DNA of 44,021 bases. Origin: Planctomycetaceae bacterium (GTDB taxonomy: Bacteria; Planctomycetota; Planctomycetia; Pirellulales; Thermoguttaceae). How positions within the stretch are numbered: the first letter of the stretch is position 1; every line of letters starts with the position of its first letter. The position numbers and the translations under genes were made by a program. The stretch spans positions 1 to 44,021 of the forward strand of contig WRKP01000020.1 of assembly GCA_009778035.1 (NCBI GenBank), in the 5' to 3' direction. Below the pieces are notes generated by a model. That model made no database searches. It saw nothing but the letters and a program-made list of their open reading frames with translations, and was not told the DNA's origin. Positions 24,516 through 31,539 of the stretch are shown in pieces.

Positions 24516-26000
24516 TCACTCTTCGCTCGCAAACATTTGCTCCAAAATGTCCCGAATTTCCTTGATTTTGATAGGCATTGACATCACAATACGGTTCTTC
24601 CGAGGCTTGACCGATTCCGCCCAGTCCGTTTGGCCTACGTCCAAAATCAAAACCGCTCCGACATCGCGTAATCCCCGGTACTGTGCGAAATCATTAAATG
24701 CCCGAACTGCACGAAGTCCCAATGATTGTCCATTAAAAAGGATGCACTGTGCCGATAAATCATCCTCCGTAAATATCTTATGCACATCGTCGGGAGAGTT
24801 AATGCACAAGGTCTTGTAATGCAACTTTTCCATCAGATTTTTCAGGCTTGCCTGCGTTTTCGGATTGGAATCGACGATCAGAATCGTCTTGGTATCCAAT
24901 TTTTCAATCCGTTCCTGCCGGTCTGCACTTTGCCCAATCCGCAGCGAAGCGACCGTTGCCGCACTGCCTTCGCTTGTTTCCAACCGCCGAGCCGCACTCC
25001 GCAAATCGGCCAACATTTCGCCCGCCTTTTGGTAACGCTGCTCCGTATTCGGCATCAGGGCTCTGTTAATCAACGCAGACAGGACGCCGGGAATGTCCGG
25101 TTCGACCTGCTGAATCGGCCTAATATCGAAAAACCGCCCACGATCCATCCGTTTGGCTTTGTCCTTCGTTTCGAGAAACGGCGACACTCCGCAAAGCAGA
25201 TGGTACAGCATACAGCCGAGAAAATACAGGTCGCTCCGCGGATCCATCTTCGGCGAATCGGACGCTTTTTCCAACGCGATGTAGTCAATCGACTGCTGAT
25301 TCCGCAAAAACGGAATGTCTTGCCCTACCTTACCTTGGGCAATGGATGCTAACCCAAAATCGACGAGTTTCGCGTGTCCGGTTGAAGATAAAATCACGTT
25401 GCTCAACTTCAAATCCCGATGCGGCAACTTCTTGATTCGCAGGGCATAATCCAGGCCGCTGCACGCGTCGATTCCGATTTGAATGACGGTTTTTACATCG
25501 ACTTTTTTTCGGATTTTCAGAAACTCGCGAAGCGTTTGCCCTTCGACGAATTCCATTGCCATATAATGCAGCAGGCCCTGCGATTCCGCACTGTATACCG
25601 GCACGATGTTGGGGTGTTTGAGTTCGGCAACGAGTTTCGCTTCGTGCATAAAATGATTGATGAAGGCAACGTTTTCGCTGAAGCGTGCCCGCAGAACCTT
25701 AACGGCAACGATTTCGTCGGTTTCTCGATGGACGCAGCGAAAAACTCGGGCAAATGTTCCTGCTCCGGCAACGTAGAGTGCTTTGTAGGGGCCGAAGAAA
25801 AATCCGCGATTTTCGCCGCTGTTAAGTCGTTCGATTTGATAGTTTGTGATCCAACCTCGCCGGAGTGATGCGTCGAGGAGGAGATTGGCCGTGGGGCGCG
25901 GGACTCGGATTTCCGCTTGTAGTTCTCCGATTTGTTGTTGCGACATCAGGCCGACGGAGAGTATCCGTTGAACCATTGCATCGAAAGAATAGGCGGACAT
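24516..26000 (-). CDS. Ser/Thr protein kinase fused to a degenerate receiver domain
   Basis: 494 residues. Residues 1-65 form the helical region seen before planctomycete kinases (LLLDASLRRGWITNYQIERLNSG type). The kinase domain (about 70-335) has a glycine loop G79-x-G81 with Ala84 in place of the third Gly, the ATP-anchoring VAVK Lys101, Glu120, HRD at 194-196, and DFG Asp214; the APE motif reads ALE. It looks catalytically competent. Residues about 371-494 form a receiver-like domain: ILIVDSN supplies Asp377 and MPIKIK the conserved Lys478, but the phosphoacceptor position reads FNGQ (Asn423) and the Thr/Ser switch is not evident. It should therefore not accept phosphate in the usual way and may serve as an interaction or ligand module. 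A transmembrane segment is not apparent. Confidence 0.85.
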   Translation of the reverse strand: MSAYSFDAMVQRILSVGLMSQQQIGELQAEIRVPRPTANLLLDASLRRGWITNYQIERLNSGENRGFFFGPYKALYVAGAGTFARVFRCVHRETDEIVAVKVLRARFSENVAFINHFMHEAKLVAELKHPNIVPVYSAESQGLLHYMAMEFVEGQTLREFLKIRKKVDVKTVIQIGIDACSGLDYALRIKKLPHRDLKLSNVILSSTGHAKLVDFGLASIAQGKVGQDIPFLRNQQSIDYIALEKASDSPKMDPRSDLYFLGCMLYHLLCGVSPFLETKDKAKRMDRGRFFDIRPIQQVEPDIPGVLSALINRALMPNTEQRYQKAGEMLADLRSAARRLETSEGSAATVASLRIGQSADRQERIEKLDTKTILIVDSNPKTQASLKNLMEKLHYKTLCINSPDDVHKIFTEDDLSAQCILFNGQSLGLRAVRAFNDFAQYRGLRDVGAVLILDVGQTDWAESVKPRKNRIVMSMPIKIKEIRDILEQMFASEE

Positions 26001-26040
26001 GGGGCGAATGAAGATTTGTCAGAGCATTGCGAAGGGAGTA

Positions 26041-26069
26041 ATTATCGCTCATTTTAGGGAAATTATCAA
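26041..26069 (-). promoter_or_regulatory. Promoter of the kinase gene
   Basis: TTGATA (26069-26064), 17 bp, GATAAT (26046-26041), about 40 nt to the ATG at 26000. Confidence 0.55.
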
Positions 26070-26106
26070 TATCAATTCTTTTCGGACAGCGAAGTTCGCC
26101 GCCGCA

Positions 26107-26159
26107 TCTAGAATTGGCCTGGACGCCCTTGCGTCATCCCGGCGCATGCCGGAATGACA
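26107..26159. repeat. MITE A, copy 6 (left part only)
   Basis: CTAGAATTGGCCTGGAC followed by a single hairpin (CATCCCGGCGCATGCCGGAATG); the right half is missing. The rest of the 322-bp gap between the kinase and the zinc-ribbon gene holds only the two divergent promoters. Confidence 0.65.
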
Positions 26160-26251
26160 GTGCAATAGTGCCACCGGTTGACAAAACGCAAGCATATTGT
26201 AGGATCCGAGACCATCGGACAAAGGTGCTCAGGCTGGTGCAGCCGCAAATC

Positions 26252-26279
26252 TTGCAATACGGGCGAAAATTGCTATACT
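26252..26279 (+). promoter_or_regulatory. Promoter of the zinc-ribbon/CD225 gene
   Basis: TTGCAA (26252-26257), 16 bp, extended TGCTATACT (-10 26274-26279), about 43 nt to the ATG at 26323. Confidence 0.55.
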
Positions 26280-26322
26280 GCAAAGGCCGGTTGACGGCAT
26301 ATCTTTGAACAAACCCACAACG

Positions 26323-26667
26323 ATGGAAAACAAATTTTGTTCTCATTGCGGTACGCCGCTCCCAGGACAAATTCCCTGTCCCAACTGCGGAGCGGAAGTG
26401 GTCAAACGGGAAACTTGTGGTTCGCCACCGCCCGTTTCCGATTATCTCGTCTGGTCAATCATTTCGGTATTGTATGCCGGCGTTCTCGGTGTCATCGCAC
26501 TCGTTTTTTCCATTTTATGCCGGAATGACATGGCTGCAGGCCGTTACGACTCTGCCGTGGAAAATTCAAATGCCGCTTTCTGGTGCAATGTGATCCCTCT
26601 CTGCTTGTTAGTGTTTGGTATCGGGTGCGCACTCGTAGTCTTGACGCTGTTTGTTCTGTTTGCTTGA
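26323..26667 (+). CDS. Zinc-ribbon plus CD225/dispanin-like membrane protein
   Basis: 114 residues. The N-terminal zinc ribbon CSHCGTPLPGQIPCPNCG (residues about 6-23) is followed by a short linker and two hydrophobic segments with the CD225/dispanin pattern: DYLVWSIISVLYAG...GVIALVFSILCRNDMAAGRYDSAVENSNAAFWCN, where the first helix, the Arg/Asn-Asp loop and the G-x-Y-x-x-A motif are typical. The eukaryotic relatives are the interferon-induced IFITM proteins; bacterial members are of unknown role. Start at ATG 26323 chosen over a TTG at 26305. The gene ends in the -35 region of accA. Confidence 0.72.
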   Translation: MENKFCSHCGTPLPGQIPCPNCGAEVVKRETCGSPPPVSDYLVWSIISVLYAGVLGVIALVFSILCRNDMAAGRYDSAVENSNAAFWCNVIPLCLLVFGIGCALVVLTLFVLFA

Positions 26668-26692
26668 ATTTTCCCAAAGACAATGCTAGAAT
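26664..26692 (+). promoter_or_regulatory. accA promoter
   Basis: TTGAAT (26664-26669, overlapping the previous stop), 17 bp, TAGAAT (26687-26692), 38-nt leader. Confidence 0.6.
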
Positions 26693-26730
26693 GTCCTGTG
26701 GTTTACAATGCAATCAAGTAAGGCAACACG

Positions 26731-27690
26731 ATGCCGCCGACCGAACGACTCTCGTTTGAACGACCCATTTTTGAACTCGAAACACGAATCGAAGCCCTTA
26801 AAAAAGACGATGCCGATTCCAAAAATCGAGATGAAATCGCACGACTCCGCAAAACACTCCTACAACTCCAAAAAGATGTCTATGCCTCCCTGAGCCCCTG
26901 GGAAACCGTCGAAGTTGCCAGACATCCCAACCGGCCACAAGCCCTCGATTACATCGGCATGGTCTTCGACGAATTCGTCGAACTCCACGGCGACCGATTC
27001 TTCGGCGATGATCCCGCAATCCGAACCGGCTGGGCCAAACTCGATGAATTCAAAGTGATGGTCGTCGGGCAACACAAGGGACGCAACCTCAAAGAACGAC
27101 AAACCTGCAATTTTGGCTGCCCCCATCCCGAAGGATACCGAAAAGCATTGAGGCTAATGCGTATGGCAGCGAAATTCCGCTTGCCGATTATCAGTTTTAT
27201 GGACACGCCGGGCGCCTTTCCCGGCATCGCTTCGGAAGAACGCGGCGTTGCGTTGACGATTGCGGAATTGATGTTTGAGATGTCGGTGCTGCACACGCCG
27301 ATAGTGTGCGTCGTGATTGGCGAAGGCGGTTCGGGCGGTGCGATCAGCATCGGCGTCGGCGACCGTGTTGCGATGTTGGAGCATTCCTATTATTCCGTGA
27401 TTAGTCCTGAAGGTTGTGCAGGCATTTTATGGAAAAGTCACGAATATAAGGACAAAGCGGCGGAAGCGTTAAAATTTCGGTCAAAGGATTTGTTGGGTTT
27501 CGGCGTGGTGGAGGAAGTCATCGAGGAGCCGGTTGGCGGAGCGCATCGCGATCCGCATTTGACGGCATCGCGGCTGAAGCACTATTTGCGGAGTCAGTTA
27601 CGGGAACTGATCAAGGTGCCGGTCGAGCAACTCGTCCGCGATCGGTATGCCCGTTTCCGCCGATTGGGCGTGTTTGAAGGCGAAAGTTAA
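26731..27690 (+). CDS. accA: Acetyl-CoA carboxylase carboxyltransferase subunit alpha
   Basis: 319 residues. With AccD it transfers the carboxyl group from carboxybiotin to acetyl-CoA to make malonyl-CoA, the first step of fatty acid synthesis. The N-terminal LSFERPIFELETRIEALKK helix is standard, followed by SPWETVEVARHPNRPQALDYI, ELHGDRFFGDDPAIRTGWA, GRNLKERQTCNFGCPHPEGYRKALRLM, ISFMDTPGAFPGIASEERG and the crotonase-like oxyanion region GEGGSGGAISIGVGDRV, then YSVISPEGCAGILWK. accD is not adjacent. Complete and intact. Confidence 0.96.
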   Translation: MPPTERLSFERPIFELETRIEALKKDDADSKNRDEIARLRKTLLQLQKDVYASLSPWETVEVARHPNRPQALDYIGMVFDEFVELHGDRFFGDDPAIRTGWAKLDEFKVMVVGQHKGRNLKERQTCNFGCPHPEGYRKALRLMRMAAKFRLPIISFMDTPGAFPGIASEERGVALTIAELMFEMSVLHTPIVCVVIGEGGSGGAISIGVGDRVAMLEHSYYSVISPEGCAGILWKSHEYKDKAAEALKFRSKDLLGFGVVEEVIEEPVGGAHRDPHLTASRLKHYLRSQLRELIKVPVEQLVRDRYARFRRLGVFEGES

Positions 27691-27722
27691 CCCCAATCCG
27701 CTCCATAGCCGTTCCCATACGA

Positions 27723-27750
27723 TTGCTCCCGCACCATCTTATGCTATAAT
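27723..27750 (+). promoter_or_regulatory. pheT promoter, leaderless type
   Basis: TTGCTC (27723-27728), 16 bp, extended TGCTATAAT (-10 27745-27750), 8 nt to the ATG at 27759. Confidence 0.65.
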
Positions 27751-27758
27751 CTTACATC

Positions 27759-30224
27759 ATGTTTATCTCTCTCGACTGGATTTCCGATTACGTCGACCTG
27801 ACCGGACTCGATGTCGCTGCCATTACAAACCGGCTTACGCTCGCAACCGCCGAAGTCGAAGGCTCGAAGACGATCCGCCGATTCGTTAAAAATGTCCTCG
27901 TCGGCGAAATTACGGCGATTGAAAAGTTGACCGATAAACTGACCTTCTGCCAAGTCGATTGCGGTAAAAAAACATACACAACCGTTTGCGGTGCCCCAAA
28001 CGTCCGCGTCGGCCTCAAAGCCCCGTTCGCTCCCGCCGGGACGCTTTTGGCCGGAAATACCAAAGTCGAGGTTGCCGAACTTGAAGGCAGAACCAGCCAA
28101 GGAATCCTGTGCAGTGCCGCCGAACTCGGTATGTCCGATTGGCACGAAATCCTGCTCGAATGTCCCAACTCCATCAAAACCGGTACGGCCCTCGAACAAT
28201 TCATTCCCGAATCGGACACGCTCATCGAAATCGACAACAAAAGCCTCACGCACCGGCCTGACCTCTGGGGGCATTACGGCTTCGCACGCGAATTCGCCGC
28301 GATTTTTGAGCGAAAACTCAAGCCCCTGCCGCAAATTGACCTCGCTCAGTACGATTCGCTGCCCGAATATCCCCTCAAAAACGAAGACTACGAAAACTGT
28401 CCCTGTTATGGTTGCATCGAATTTCAAGTAAAAGGGCAAACGAGCGGAACAATCCCGTCGCCGCTGGTCATCCAACGCCGTTTGCACGCCCTCGGGATGC
28501 GGTCATACAACCTGCTCGTCGACGTAACCAACTACGTCAACTGGGAAATCGCCCAGCCGACGCACGCGTTCGATGCCGATAAACTCGGCGGAGTCCGCAT
28601 TGCGACCGCTGGCGACGCGGCTGACGGAAATATGGACTTCACCACGCTCGACGGCCAAACCCGAAAATTGTTGCCGGAAGACCTGTTAATCTGGGGTTCG
28701 GCACAGAAATCAAAACAATACCGTCCCGTCGCCTTGGCGGGCGTGATGGGCGGACTCGAAACGGAAGTTACGGAATCCACCGTGAAATTGCTCCTTGAAT
28801 CGGCCAACTTCAAGGCCTCCCGCGTCCGCCGCACCGCCGGTCGGCTCGACTTGCGAACCGATGCGTCGCAGCGTTACGAAAAATCGCAGCCGCCGTCCAA
28901 TGTCAAAGTCGGCATTGCCCGGATTCTCAAGTTAATCGAAGACTCGGGAGCGGAATTGAAGGTTTTGAGCCGATTCTCCGTAGACGGCGATTTGCAGGAT
29001 GCTGTCCGATACATCGACATTCCGGCAGGCCGCCTGGAACAACTTGCCGGTATAACGCTCCCAGCGAAAAAAGTTACGCAGATTTTGGAATCGCTTGGTT
29101 TTACCGTTGAAAGGAAAAAAGATGAAACGCTTAATGTGGGTGTTCCTGCTTTTAGGAGTCAAAAAGATATTTCGATCCCCGAGGACATTCTTGAAGAGGT
29201 TCTTCGTGTATTTGGCTTCGATAATATCCCGCCGGTGATGCCTGCGGTGCCGATGAAACCGCTCCACGTCGAAAAACACCTCAAATTGGAGCACAAAATC
29301 CGCCGGGTGCTCTCGGCCTCGCATCAGTTCCTTGAGGTGCATAACTATATTTGGTACAACGACAACTGGCTGAAAAAAATTGGTTACGAGCCGTTGGACA
29401 CGCTGGTTCTGAAAAACCCGACGTCGCCGGAAACAAGTCGATTGCGGACGTCGCTGCTTCCGAACCTGTTGGCATTGATCCCGAAAAATCGTCCATTTCG
29501 CGAGTCGTTCCGATTATTTGAAGTCGGTCGGATATTTCCGGTGCCGAACGAGAAGGCGTATTTTGAGGCAACACGCCTTGCGGGCATTGCATTTCAGCGT
29601 TCGGGTTCGTTGGAAGATTATTATCTTTCGGTCAAGTCGGCAGTTGAAGACGTGTTGACGGCGTGCGGGGTGCCTCGTATAAAAGAGCCGGGGATGGAGC
29701 GGTACGCCACGCAATCCCAGGAATCCGGGAACTGCGATCAGTCTGCTCTCTTCGTTCCGGGCTCTTTTGTGCGTGTCGTTGGCTCCGGCGGCGAAACGTT
29801 CGGCTCCGTAGGCATTCTCGACAAAAATATGACTGCCAAGGTGTGCAAAGAGGGTGGGCAAATCGTTTGGTTTGACCTGGATTTGGACAAAATTGCCAAA
29901 CTGGGTTCGCTTGATCCTGCATTAACATTTGAGGAGCCGCCGCGTTATCCGCTTTCCTGGCAGGACTTTTCGCTGCTTTGGAACATCGACGACGGCTTTG
30001 ATGAACTCGAGGCGTTTTTGGACCAATTTGTCCATCCGTTGTTGATTCGCCGGGAGTTTTTGGTATCCTATCGCGGCAAAGGCTTGGAGCAGGGCGTGGC
30101 GTGTTATTCATTTCGATTTTGGATAGGTTCGGCGGAACACACGCTTTCCGGCGAGGAAATCGAAGCGTTTCATCAACAGTTTTTGACGTATATCAAGGGC
30201 AAAAATGTGTCCTTGAGAATGTAG
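27759..30224 (+). CDS. pheT: Phenylalanyl-tRNA synthetase beta subunit
   Basis: 821 residues, the normal size of the long bacterial form. It pairs with PheS to charge tRNA-Phe. The N-terminal EMAP-like tRNA-binding domain is residues about 38-150 (VGEITAIEKL, CGAPNVRVGLKAPFAPAG). The B3/B4 editing domain lies near 210-400 (SYNLLVDVTNYVNWEIAQPTHAFD, ALAGVMGGLETEV, RVRRTAGRLDLRTDASQRYEK). The B5 domain is about 415-490 (AGRLEQLAGITLPAKKVTQILESLGF), then the catalytic-like core (LEHKIRRVL, LKNPTSPETSRLRTSLLPNLL), ending in an FDX-ACB anticodon-binding domain from about 722 (PPRYPLSWQDFSLLWNI). pheS is not upstream, unlike most bacteria. Followed 16 nt later by the HTH gene. Confidence 0.95.
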   Translation: MFISLDWISDYVDLTGLDVAAITNRLTLATAEVEGSKTIRRFVKNVLVGEITAIEKLTDKLTFCQVDCGKKTYTTVCGAPNVRVGLKAPFAPAGTLLAGNTKVEVAELEGRTSQGILCSAAELGMSDWHEILLECPNSIKTGTALEQFIPESDTLIEIDNKSLTHRPDLWGHYGFAREFAAIFERKLKPLPQIDLAQYDSLPEYPLKNEDYENCPCYGCIEFQVKGQTSGTIPSPLVIQRRLHALGMRSYNLLVDVTNYVNWEIAQPTHAFDADKLGGVRIATAGDAADGNMDFTTLDGQTRKLLPEDLLIWGSAQKSKQYRPVALAGVMGGLETEVTESTVKLLLESANFKASRVRRTAGRLDLRTDASQRYEKSQPPSNVKVGIARILKLIEDSGAELKVLSRFSVDGDLQDAVRYIDIPAGRLEQLAGITLPAKKVTQILESLGFTVERKKDETLNVGVPAFRSQKDISIPEDILEEVLRVFGFDNIPPVMPAVPMKPLHVEKHLKLEHKIRRVLSASHQFLEVHNYIWYNDNWLKKIGYEPLDTLVLKNPTSPETSRLRTSLLPNLLALIPKNRPFRESFRLFEVGRIFPVPNEKAYFEATRLAGIAFQRSGSLEDYYLSVKSAVEDVLTACGVPRIKEPGMERYATQSQESGNCDQSALFVPGSFVRVVGSGGETFGSVGILDKNMTAKVCKEGGQIVWFDLDLDKIAKLGSLDPALTFEEPPRYPLSWQDFSLLWNIDDGFDELEAFLDQFVHPLLIRREFLVSYRGKGLEQGVACYSFRFWIGSAEHTLSGEEIEAFHQQFLTYIKGKNVSLRM

Positions 30225-30240
30225 AAGGAGATAAAATTAT

Positions 30241-31236
30241 ATGAAATGGGAACCACAATATACCGATATAACCGTCTTATTGATTCGAGAAGGAATCAAG
30301 GCCTGCGACGTTGCAGCGACTTTTTCTTCCGATTCCGCCACGGTCAGTAAATTATTGCAAACACTCGGGTTAAGCGTGATGAAATTAAAAAACATGCCCC
30401 CGATGCCGCAGGAACAACGGCGTAAAATAATAAACGACTTTTGTGAAAAACCTGTACACAAAAAACGGCTTTGTTCGATATTGGATTTATACAATATGCG
30501 TTTTGAGGATTTCATCGCGCAGCCTAATGTTAGAATTTCCAAGCATCCTAAATCCGTAAACAACTATCCTGATTTTGTGATTATGTTAATTCGGGATGGT
30601 GTAGGTGTGCGACACGTTGCCGAGATTCTCTCCGTCAACGCAGGCGATATTCGAAAATTTGTGTTATCCCGAGGCTTTAGCGTGATGGCATTGCGAAACA
30701 TGCCGACCGTACCGCAGGCTGACCGCCATAGACTTATTCAGGAATTTTGCACGATCAAACCGAATGCCAAACGGGTCATTGCGTTTTTGAAGCATTATAA
30801 CATCGAGTTAGAAGGCTTGCTCGCATTGCCTTTTAGAAAACACTTAGAATCCGTGCATGGCAGCACGATGTACAATAGACGGGCACTCGATGCCCGCAAC
30901 ACGGAGATGTTTGAATTACGTCGGAAAGGCGACACATTGGAATCCATTGCTCAGCGTTATGGAATCACTCGTGAGCGTGTTCGGCAAATCATCAAGCGTC
31001 GCAATAAAACGTCGGACAATCCGATTGATATTCAGGCAATCAACATGCGGAATCGTCGTTTGCCGTCGCCGGAAATAATGCAATTACGCAAGCAAATTGT
31101 CGAACTTTGCAGGGTTGGTAAGACGGCCCGACAGATTGCGGACTCGCTTAATGTTGAAAAAAGGTACATATATGAATGTGTTCGCAAGCACAACAAGGCG
31201 GTGAAACCTTCGTTGCGGATACCTCTTCCGGATTAG
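30241..31236 (+). CDS. Multi-HTH protein with tandem N-terminal repeat and sigma-70 region 4-like motif
   Basis: 331 residues with a good Shine-Dalgarno (AAGGAG, 30225-30230), 16 nt after pheT. Residues 7-95 and 109-197 are a clear tandem duplication: LLIREGIKACDVAA / MLIRDGVGVRHVAE, GLSVMKLKNMPPMPQ / GFSVMALRNMPTVPQ, and LYNMRFEDFIAQP / HYNIELEGLLALP. Each unit begins with a helix-turn-helix-like pattern. Residues 221-254 (ELRRKGDTLESIAQRYGITR then ERVRQIIKRR) match sigma-70 region 4, the -35-recognition helix. Residues about 280-320 (IVELCRVGKTARQIADSLNV) make a fourth HTH. It lacks sigma regions 2 and 3, so it is not a normal sigma factor. A DNA-binding regulator is the best inference; no named family recognised. 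Confidence 0.65.
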   Translation: MKWEPQYTDITVLLIREGIKACDVAATFSSDSATVSKLLQTLGLSVMKLKNMPPMPQEQRRKIINDFCEKPVHKKRLCSILDLYNMRFEDFIAQPNVRISKHPKSVNNYPDFVIMLIRDGVGVRHVAEILSVNAGDIRKFVLSRGFSVMALRNMPTVPQADRHRLIQEFCTIKPNAKRVIAFLKHYNIELEGLLALPFRKHLESVHGSTMYNRRALDARNTEMFELRRKGDTLESIAQRYGITRERVRQIIKRRNKTSDNPIDIQAINMRNRRLPSPEIMQLRKQIVELCRVGKTARQIADSLNVEKRYIYECVRKHNKAVKPSLRIPLPD

Positions 31237-31248
31237 GCAATTTGCTTG

Positions 31249-31341
31249 GCGATCATATACACAAAACGCCAATTCATGCGTATGATAGAGAAATCATAGG
31301 CATGAATCGTCGTTTTGTGCACATGAATGCAAAATGATCGC
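31249..31341. repeat. Long imperfect inverted repeat downstream of the multi-HTH gene
   Basis: Outer arms GCGATCAT (31249-31256) and ATGATCGC (31334-31341), middle arms ACACAAAACG and CGTTTTGTG, inner arms ATTCATGCgtATGAT and ATCATaggCATGAAT around the loop agagaa. It lies 13 nt after the stop. It could be a terminator-like RNA hairpin, a small mobile palindrome, or an operator. The rest of the 303-bp gap holds only the WD40-gene promoter. Confidence 0.6.
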
Positions 31342-31478
31342 TAATGATTTGGCAGGTAATCATCATTGACGAGGCACTTTTTTACACTTCTATATTTTTC
31401 CAATATGTAGTTGTCCAGGAAAGCCTTTGTGTGTTCCGGCTTGTGCGAATGTTAAACGCTTCCCACACGCATTTCCTC

Positions 31479-31507
31479 TTGATTTCGCCGCGAAAATGAG
31501 GTACTAT
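31479..31507 (+). promoter_or_regulatory. Promoter of the WD40 gene
   Basis: TTGATT (31479-31484), 17 bp, TACTAT (31502-31507), 32-nt leader with AGGAGG (31529-31534) five nt before the ATG at 31540. Confidence 0.65.
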
Positions 31508-31539
31508 CATCAATACTCGTTCCCACATAGGAGGATACC

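Noticed and set aside
27744..28487. 247-residue reverse-strand frame opposite pheT
   Set aside because: Shadow; Phe/Gly/Asp-rich without family features.
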